From contig JAAZGN010000064.1 of assembly GCA_012511185.1 (NCBI GenBank), positions 1-11,740 on the forward strand: a stretch of 11,740 nt of DNA, written 5' to 3'. Below are positions 7,309 to 11,740 of the stretch, piece after piece; positions within the stretch are counted from its first letter, which is position 1; each line of letters begins with the position of its first letter. The translations under genes were made by a program, and so were the position numbers. The stretch comes from Clostridiaceae bacterium. Lineage in GTDB: Bacteria; Bacillota; Clostridia; Saccharofermentanales; DTU023. The notes beneath the pieces were generated by a model. That model was given only the letters and a program-made list of their open reading frames with translations. It made no database searches and was not told the origin of the DNA.

Positions 7309-7658
7309 TCTTAATTATTGGCGGATTGGCATCAGGCAAAAGGGACTATGTCCGTCAACTGGGCTATGAAGATAACTTGATCGCTGACGGGATCCTGGAT
7401 GATCGTCCGGTTCTTTACAATTTGCAGGATCTTCTTTTTTCCGACCCGGAGTCTGGCCCCGAACTCTATCAGGCTCTACTTGAAAAAGAGGTGGTGGTCT
7501 GTCAGGAGGTAGGAAGCGGGGTTATTCCGGTTACCGCCCATGACCGGGCGGCGCGGGAAGCCGTGGGGCGACTGTGCAACCACTTGGCCAGGGAAGCGGA
7601 TCTGGTGGTCCGGATGGTTTGCGGTCTGCCCGTCATTTTGAAAGGACGGGGCTCATAG
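7305..7658 (+). CDS. Short CobU-like protein (degenerate P-loop, no guanylyl-accepting His)
   Basis: This 117-residue protein resembles CobU but is about a third shorter than its full-length neighbour. It begins with a P-loop-like IIGGLASGKRDY (residues 4-15), where the Ser/Thr after GK is replaced by Arg13. It ends with the CobU C-terminal signatures VVCQEVGSGVIPV (64-76), AVGRLCNHLAREAD (86-99) and CGLPVILKG (106-114). The middle segment that carries the catalytic histidine is missing: the only histidines are at 79 and 93, both after the EVG motif. It therefore cannot use the known guanylyltransferase mechanism, and kinase activity is doubtful. It overlaps cobS by an ATGA junction and is the last gene of the operon. 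It could be a regulatory or structural partner of CobU or CobS, or a small enzyme of unknown activity. Its family membership is clear; its function is not known. Confidence 0.75.
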   Translation: MILIIGGLASGKRDYVRQLGYEDNLIADGILDDRPVLYNLQDLLFSDPESGPELYQALLEKEVVVCQEVGSGVIPVTAHDRAAREAVGRLCNHLAREADLVVRMVCGLPVILKGRGS

Positions 7659-7667
7659 ACGGTCCCT

Positions 7668-8519
7668 TCATACTCTATGGGTCAGCCCCAACTGTCGGCA
7701 GACAGCTACGGCGGTGGCCAGGTAATCCTGTGGAGGCAAATCCGGCTCAAGGTAGGCGTGACTTTGCTCCCGGTCAGCTTTTTCCTGATCGAAGGGGTAG
7801 CAGGACTCCAGCATGAGTGATCCCTTGTAATCTGTCCTCATCAAGAGATCCATAAAAACCGGCCAGGGAAAGGTGCCCTGCCCAGGCAAGCCGTGCTGAT
7901 CGGTTTGCCCGTCATTGTCGTGCAGGTGGATGGCAAAGAGTTTTTTTGGATAGTCTGCCAGAAGCGATAAAGCACCATCACGGCTTAGATGGGCGTGACC
8001 AGAGTCAAAACAAAAACCAGCGGCTGGCAGGTCGGCCAGGTGATCCAGGAGGCTTCGAAGAAGACGGCTTTCATAGAGGTTCTCCCAGGCCAACTTAATT
8101 CCCAGTTGGCCGGCGGCCTCTGTTAACCGTCGGGCTCTTTGGAAAAAGACATCCTGATCTCCCCATCTCAGGATCCCTCTTGTCCGGTAAGGGTGGATGA
8201 CCAGAAGGGGTATCTCTGCCCGAGCCGCTTGGGTTAGTTCTCTTTTCAATTTGATTTCGAACTCAAGGCCGGCGGCTGAATCTTGCCAGAGGAGATCCTG
8301 TTCATGGTAGGGCAGGTGGGCATTTTCCAAAACCAATCCTTTTTCCCGGGCCAGCCGGACATGGTCTTCCGCAGGTCCATCCAGTTCCATGAAAGCATCA
8401 CCCCACCAGCTACAGATAGCATCAAAGCCGGCTGATTTGATCAGGTCAAGTTTTTCATTAAAGGGTCGTTTGTAGACGAACCAGGTGAAGATTCCACAGT
8501 TGACAGCTGCCTCGTTCAT
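7668..8519 (-). CDS. Sugar phosphate isomerase/epimerase-like TIM-barrel protein
   Basis: This 283-residue protein belongs to the xylose isomerase-like/AP endonuclease 2 TIM-barrel superfamily (PF01261), whose members isomerise or epimerise sugars and inositols at a divalent metal site. Likely metal and catalytic residues lie at the ends of successive strands: His68 in NAHLP, His109 in VIHP, Glu146 in WENL, Asp172 and His175 in FDSGH, His198 in IHLHDN, and Glu238 in LESC. No signal peptide or membrane segment is seen. Its stop is 9 bases from the end of the cob operon on the opposite strand, with no clear terminator between them. The ATG has only a weak ribosome site (AGGT very close; AGGA 13 bases upstream), so the start is less certain. 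The substrate is unknown. A link to the sugar-catabolic genes further right is possible but not shown. Confidence 0.8.
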   Translation of the reverse strand: MNEAAVNCGIFTWFVYKRPFNEKLDLIKSAGFDAICSWWGDAFMELDGPAEDHVRLAREKGLVLENAHLPYHEQDLLWQDSAAGLEFEIKLKRELTQAARAEIPLLVIHPYRTRGILRWGDQDVFFQRARRLTEAAGQLGIKLAWENLYESRLLRSLLDHLADLPAAGFCFDSGHAHLSRDGALSLLADYPKKLFAIHLHDNDGQTDQHGLPGQGTFPWPVFMDLLMRTDYKGSLMLESCYPFDQEKADREQSHAYLEPDLPPQDYLATAVAVCRQLGLTHRV

Positions 8520-8694
8520 ACCTATGATTCAATCCTGTCTATGGCAAGGCCAAGTCCTCGATGGATTATCTGCTTTCAATATACCGGAATCTGCAAGGAA
8601 GGAAATAGCTGGGGGGTGGAAGAACCGGCCAGGTCCTGCTTTTGCACCAGGGCAGGGCGCTTTTCGCAGTGATGGACCATCTTCGATTCAAACC

Positions 8695-8728
8695 ATTATA
8701 CTGACCAGACATCAGGACGACATGTCAA
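8695..8728 (-). promoter_or_regulatory. Possible promoter of the TIM-barrel gene, atypical spacing
   Basis: On the - strand a perfect TTGACA (8728-8723) is followed by a perfect TATAAT (8700-8695), but 22 bases lie between them instead of about 17. Both hexamers point toward the TIM-barrel gene, whose start would then be preceded by a leader of roughly 170 bases. It also lies just past the terminator of the lipoprotein gene, a sensible place for a new transcript to begin. The TATAAT may be used with another -35 or an activator. Confidence 0.4.
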
Positions 8729-8738
8729 TAAATAGAGT

Positions 8739-8770
8739 AAAAAAAGCGGGAACCGCCGAAGGGTCCCCGC
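8739..8770 (-). terminator. Intrinsic terminator of the lipoprotein gene
   Basis: On the - strand a GC-rich stem, formed by GCGGG (8746-8750) with CCCGC (8766-8770) and extended inward by ACC/GGT past one mismatch, is followed by a run of seven T (8745-8739). It begins about 20 bases beyond the stop codon of the lipoprotein gene and separates it from the TIM-barrel gene downstream. Confidence 0.75.
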
Positions 8771-8788
8771 CTGTAAAGCGACAGGATT

Positions 8789-9136
8789 CTATTTTTTGGT
8801 CAACTCATAGTTTGGCCGCCAGGTCTCATCAGTTGTCAGTGAGAGCTGGTCACCGTCGATTTTATACTGATAGACAATGGGGTCATCCCAGTAGGACAAC
8901 TTAATGGTTACATCGTTTCCATCAATGGTATAGGTCCCCTCGTCCTTGATGCCATATTCATTTTCAGTTTTACAGCCGCCCTTGCCGTCAAAAGTCCAGG
9001 TCCAGGCCATATCCTCGCTACGCCCCTCCCAGGTTCCTTTGAGGGCGTCGCCGCCACCGCCACCACAGGCAGTTAAAAGAATCATGGCCGTAAGAGCCAT
9101 TGTAAGGATTGAGTAGCTTGCTTTGTGTTTTCTCAT
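8789..9136 (-). CDS. Small secreted lipoprotein, DUF5640-like
   Basis: This 115-residue protein has a clear lipoprotein signal: a basic start (RKHK), a hydrophobic stretch, and the lipobox LTAC with the lipidated Cys at 24, followed by a five-glycine linker. The mature part is about 85 residues of beta-rich sequence with GTWEGR, WTFDGKGGCKT, EGTYTIDGNDVTIKL and YKIDGDQLSL. This pattern resembles the lipocalin-like DUF5640 domains common in Clostridia lipoproteins. The ATG at 9136 is preferred because AAAGGATG lies at proper distance and the signal peptide begins there; an upstream ATG at 9205 would add 23 residues without a ribosome site. It is monocistronic, with a palindrome upstream and its own terminator. 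Its function is unknown; surface exposure on the membrane is inferred from the lipobox. Confidence 0.8.
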   Translation of the reverse strand: MRKHKASYSILTMALTAMILLTACGGGGGDALKGTWEGRSEDMAWTWTFDGKGGCKTENEYGIKDEGTYTIDGNDVTIKLSYWDDPIVYQYKIDGDQLSLTTDETWRPNYELTKK

Positions 9137-9155
9137 TGTTACATCCTTTCTTATC

Positions 9156-9171
9156 AGGTCATAATTGACCT
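9156..9171. promoter_or_regulatory. Palindrome upstream of the lipoprotein gene, possible operator
   Basis: AGGTCA-TAAT-TGACCT is a perfect 16-base palindrome with 6-base arms. Its near end lies 19 bases before the lipoprotein ATG and it overlaps the region where a -10 element would be expected. The size and symmetry fit a dimeric repressor site. No regulator gene is adjacent, so the binding protein is unknown. Confidence 0.4.
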
Positions 9172-9212
9172 TGTTTACTCTAACACAATTATTTTTGATC
9201 AGCATACTGAAG

Positions 9213-9247
9213 TGAGACAGGTGGATCCAAAATCCTGATCGGTCTCA
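9213..9247 (-). other. Hairpin directly after the aldolase reading frame
   Basis: TGAGAC (9213-9218) pairs with GTCTCA (9242-9247), and an inner GGAT/ATCC adds to the stem. On the - strand it starts at the restored stop codon of the broken aldolase gene and is not followed by T residues, so it is at best a weak or factor-dependent end signal. The T-rich stretch on the + strand side is the reverse of the aldolase's lysine-rich C-terminus. Confidence 0.35.
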
Positions 9248-10322
9248 TTTCTTTTTTGAGTATTTCTTAAGGCAAATAAAGCGCATCAGCTTCCTGTCAA
9301 ACCAGGGCAAAGGCTTGGGCTTCCCGTAGCGCGCCGCGTTCAGGTAGCAAAAAGGGCGTTTTTTTCGGCCAGGGTCAAAATCGTTTCCGTGTCCGATTCT
9401 TCATCGGCAAGGCAAAAGACACCCAAACCTTCTACCAGGATAGCGTTTCGCCCTTTCGTCGCTTTTTTCAAGGCCGCATCTTCCAGGCCGCTTATCCGCC
9501 TGATATCACCACCCACGATCTGGGCGAAGTCGTCCAGGAGGGCGGGTAAACGATCGGTTTGATCCATGACAGCCTCGATCACCGGTGATGCCCGGTGCAG
9601 GATAAACTTGAATTCCGGCCTGGCTGTCCGCAAACTGGCATGGATCCGCCCGGCCCGGTCTTGTACGGCGGCCAGGGGTCTGTTTCCCTCCTTGTCCCGG
9701 TAAAGAATTTCTTCCTGATCATGGGGTAGCTTACACCGTCAGGCGGAGCCTCATTGAATCGGAAACCTTGGATGGCGCGCCAGCACACCTCCTCCAAAAC
9801 GATTGAGCGTTCAAAAGCCGCCTCGCGGCTGTTGCCCGTGATGAGAGCGCCGTGCTTTTCCATCAGGATCACCCGGCCCAGGGAAAGTTTCTCCTCCACT
9901 TTTTTTCGCAAGGATTTGGTTCCGGGCAGTCCGTAGGGGGCACGCAGGACGTCACCGCCCAAAGCGGTTTTCTCTTCATCCGTGACCTTCAGGCTTTGGA
10001 AACCGGCCACACTGACGTAGCTGGCGTAGGCCTGATGGGTGTGGATGACAAAATGGGTGTCGGGGTTGAAGCGGTAGGCCGCCGCGTGGATTCCTTTTTC
10101 AGAGGAGGGCTTGATGTCTCCTATATGGGCAAGCGACTCCAAATCCACCTGGACGATGGTCTCCGTTGTCAGGCGGGCATAGTCAATGCCGCTCGGGGTG
10201 ATGACAAAGCTTTCTTCATCGATCCGGCAACTGATATTTCCCCAGGTCCGGGCGACAAGACCCCGGGCCACCAGCTCCCTGCCGGCAGCCAGGACTTCCT
10301 CTACGGCTTGCTTTTTTTCCAC
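9245..10322 (-). pseudogene. Class II aldolase/adducin-family protein, two frameshifts
   Basis: The intact first part (about 200 residues) is a zinc-dependent class II aldolase of the FucA/RhaD type, which cleaves sugar phosphates. Visible are GN at 28-29, SSE with catalytic Glu75, zinc ligands His94 and His96 in HTH, and His157 in EKHGAL. At 9723-9726 (CCCC on the coding strand) the frame breaks; one extra C would join SYP to HDQEEILYRD. The frame then continues through a second aldolase-like domain containing NAILVEGLGVFCL. At 9346-9350 (TTTTT) it breaks again; one extra T would join NALF to CYLNAARYGKPKPLPW and run to TGA at 9247-9245. With both bases restored the product is about 359 residues. 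The GTG start at 10322 follows AAGGAGAG. Both breaks are single-base losses in homopolymers, so sequencing error is as plausible as true decay. The frame-1 reading alone ends near 9579 with an unrelated tail. Confidence 0.8.
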
Positions 10323-10339
10323 GGTTTCTCTCCTTGGAG

Positions 10340-10522
10340 TCAAACTTTTTCTTCCACCTGCTCAAAGACCCGGTCAAAACGGGTCAGGGCCTCCGCGATG
10401 TCTGCCTCTGTATAGGTGGCGTTGACGTAGAGGCGGCTGCCTGCCAGTGTGACCAGACCTTCAGCCATATATGCAGCGCCCATATGTTCCATTTCCTTTT
10501 TGCGGATGGAAGTCTCCTTCAA
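10340..10522 (-). pseudogene. C-terminal remnant of a class III (PLP) aminotransferase
   Basis: About 47-60 residues in this frame, including MGAAYMAEGLVTLAG, SRLYVNATYTEADI and AEALTRFDRVFEQV, resemble the last segment of class III aminotransferases such as glutamate-1-semialdehyde aminomutase relatives. There the motif 'G-R-L-Y-x-x-x-x-x-T-x-x-D-I' precedes a final helix. The PLP-binding domain with its catalytic lysine is absent: upstream the frame meets a stop at about 10560, and the opposite strand soon holds another gene. The stop is 17 bases before the aldolase GTG, so the two were probably one operon. A start at TTG 10522, or at an internal ATG behind AAAAAGGAA, could still make a short peptide, but no function is expected. 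The family assignment rests on a short segment. Confidence 0.5.
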
Positions 10523-10673
10523 ATTTTGTGGGAGAAAAGAACAGCCAGGACAATGAGTACCTTATCCGCAGCATCATGAGGGTACTGGAGAGTATGTGCG
10601 GGATCAGGCCATAGAAGACACGCGCAAAATGAGGAATAGTGAGTGATTGCTCACATATGGAGGAGAATAAAGA
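10523..10673. other. Divergent intergenic region with a possible regulator fragment and small palindrome
   Basis: This gap lies between the aminotransferase remnant and the kinase remnant. A + strand frame from GTG 10528 to TAG 10614 reads NEYLIRSIMRVLESM in its middle, vaguely like the start of an IclR-type regulator, but it is too short to assign. GTGAG-tgattg-CTCAC (10639-10654) is a 5-base-arm palindrome just before the kinase ribosome site GGAGGAG (10659-10665) and could be an operator. No convincing promoter is seen. Confidence 0.3.
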
Positions 10674-11616
10674 ATGGGGGCGCCCGATTACGTGATCTGC
10701 TATGACCTGGGGACAACCGGTGTCAAGACCTGCATTTTTGAAATTAGCGGGAAAATTTCGCTTGTGGGAAGCGACTATGCTACCTAGCCCCTTTATGTCC
10801 TGGAAAACGGAGGAGCCGAGCAGGATACAGAAGAGTGGTGGCAGGCCATGTGCGTTACTACCAGACGTGTCCTGGCGGAGACGAATCTGGAAGGCGGGGA
10901 CACATAAAAGCCGTATCCTTTTGCTCTCAGATGCAATGCCTGGTCCTGGTAGACGAAGAAGGCGAGCCGGTGCGCCGGGCCATGAGCTACATGGACAACC
11001 GCGCCAGCTCCCTGTTCGGTAAGGGCCCCGCCCTTTTGCACCTTTTGACCTGGTTGCGCCTGACAAAAGCAGCACCGGTCAGCGCCAAGGATCCACTTTG
11101 GCGCTATAAATGGGTGGAAAAACATGAGCCGGACTGTTTTGCCCGTGTGCACAAATGGCTGGACGCCAAGGACTACTTTGCCTGCCGGCTGACCGGGGAG
11201 GTCACCATGACCGAGGGTTCCGGCTTCCCGACCTTTTTATATGATGTGAGGCCCGGCAAACACGACTGGAGCGAAAAATTGTGCCGGCTGGCGGGTGTGA
11301 AGATGGATCATCTGCCCGCATCATCGATGCGCTGGGCCTGCTCCCGGGAACGAAAGTATACAGCGGCGGGGGTGACGCCGAACTCATTGGTGTGGGGGTA
11401 GGCGCAGTGGAGCCGGGGGACACCCACCTTTACCTTGGAACCTCGGGCTGGATCTCCACGGTTACCGGGAAGCAAATTGTCGATATCGGACGGTCCATGG
11501 CATCGATTGTGGGCATACAGCCGGACCGCTACCACTATTTCGCCGAGATGGAAACGGCGGGCAAGAGCCTGGAGTGGGTGAAAGATCACCTGGCCCTTGA
11601 TGAGATTGATATTTAG
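10674..11616 (+). pseudogene. FGGY-family carbohydrate kinase, multiply disrupted
   Basis: The N-terminus has the FGGY ATPase phosphate-1 pattern YDLGTTGVKT, behind GGAGGAG and ATG 10674. Three frames must be joined to follow the protein. The first holds an in-frame TAG at 10785-10787, where family logic expects an aromatic residue (YAT-Y-PLYVLENGG). It then runs to about 10901, where an extra AC dinucleotide (10899-10906) throws it out of frame. The second carries IKAVSFCSQMQCLVLVDEEG, AMSYMDNRAS and WLDAKDYFACRLTGEVTMTE, and ends near 11314. The third resumes with ALGLLPGTKVYSGGGDAELI, GDTHLYLGTSGWISTV and ETAGKSLEWVKDHL, stopping at TAG 11614-11616. The link at the last frame change looks about 20 residues too short, and the spacing near 11020-11040 also seems shortened. 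About the last third of a typical 500-residue kinase is missing. The substrate (a pentulose or similar sugar) is unknown. The gene is almost certainly non-functional as written. Confidence 0.8.
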
Positions 11617-11679
11617 GGTCTGCTGAACGGATCTTAAAGGCCTGCGGGGCAGTCATTTCGGACTGATTCATGGTAGAAT

Positions 11680-11723
11680 AAGTGCATGAGAAACAGGCTG
11701 AATCCAGCCAAACCCTTGCACTT
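11680..11723. repeat. Nested inverted repeat, possible mobile-element end
   Basis: Outer arms AAGTGCA (11680-11686) and TGCACTT (11717-11723) are perfect complements. Between them lies an inner perfect hairpin GGCTG-aatc-CAGCC. The whole can fold into one long imperfect stem. It is not followed by a T-run within the window. It lies about 60 bases past the point where the kinase gene is cut off, so a transposon end is one possible explanation. Confidence 0.4.
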
Positions 11724-11740
11724 ACGAAAGCTGGGAATTG
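11686..11740 (+). CDS. Unidentified ORF, 5' end only
   Basis: An ATG at 11686 opens a frame that stays open for 18 codons to the window edge (MRNRLNPAKPLHLRKLGI). TAGAAT (11674-11679), preceded by TGG as in an extended -10, stands just upstream, which would make a nearly leaderless message. No Shine-Dalgarno site is visible. The basic N-terminus and the position beside a truncated gene and an inverted repeat would suit a transposase, but the fragment is too short to recognise. Confidence 0.25.
   Translation, partial: MRNRLNPAKPLHLRKLGI

Noticed and set aside
8485..8904. 139-codon + strand ORF
   Set aside because: It lies across the start of the TIM-barrel gene, a terminator and the lipoprotein gene, all on the - strand, and shows no recognisable motif.
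9248..9257. T-run after the 9213-9247 hairpin as a + strand intrinsic terminator
   Set aside because: No + strand gene lies upstream. The T-run is the complement of the aldolase's lysine-rich C-terminus, so the resemblance is incidental.
9852..10415. 187-codon + strand ORF opposite the aldolase
   Set aside because: Antisense shadow of a well-recognised aldolase domain, with no ribosome site or family resemblance.
10461..11075. 204-codon - strand ORF
   Set aside because: Antisense to the FGGY kinase remnant, whose conserved motifs on the + strand are clear; the - strand translation is low-complexity and unrecognisable.
1..11740. CRISPR array, tRNA, rRNA, integron or defence system
   Set aside because: No regularly spaced repeats, no tRNA- or rRNA-like stretches and no nuclease, toxin-antitoxin or integrase gene were seen on either strand.

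Overview
The window looks like part of a moderately GC-rich chromosome of an anaerobic Bacillota (Clostridia-like) bacterium. This rests on the G-rich Shine-Dalgarno sites, lipobox lipoproteins, mixed ATG/GTG starts, a cobalamin riboswitch with its own intrinsic terminator, and a PreP-type M16C peptidase gene. No rRNA, tRNA or CRISPR array is visible, so the taxonomy is inference.

Layout. (1) Positions 1-1736 hold the C-terminal 577 codons of an M16C (presequence-protease-like) metallopeptidase. (2) Positions 1737-2089 are noncoding and contain a cobalamin riboswitch (about 1836-1996) followed by an intrinsic terminator (2012-2040). (3) Positions 2090-7658 form one tight seven-gene + strand operon: btuF (lipoprotein), btuC (permease), btuD (ATPase), cobT, cobU, cobS and a second, very short cobU-like gene. 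The last three junctions and btuC/btuD are overlapping or nearly so. The set covers corrinoid import plus nucleotide-loop assembly and contains no corrin-ring genes, so it reads as a B12/cobinamide salvage operon under B12 feedback. (4) On the - strand, 7668-8519 encodes a xylose-isomerase-like TIM-barrel protein that meets the cob operon head-on. Positions 8789-9136 encode a small lipoprotein with its own terminator and a palindrome upstream of its start.

(5) Positions 9245-11616 look like a decaying carbohydrate-catabolism locus. A two-domain class II aldolase is broken by two separate one-base losses, each in a homopolymer. Upstream of it lies only the C-terminus of what looks like a class III aminotransferase. 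Diverging from these on the + strand is an FGGY-family sugar kinase with a nonsense codon, a 2-base insertion, a further frame change with apparent internal deletions, and a missing C-terminal part. The window closes with a nested inverted repeat over the start of an unidentified ORF, possibly the edge of a mobile element.

The most interesting points are the cobU-cobS-cobU' arrangement, in which the short CobU' lacks both the guanylylated histidine and the Ser/Thr of its P-loop, and the heavily broken locus at the right end, where real decay and assembly error need to be told apart.
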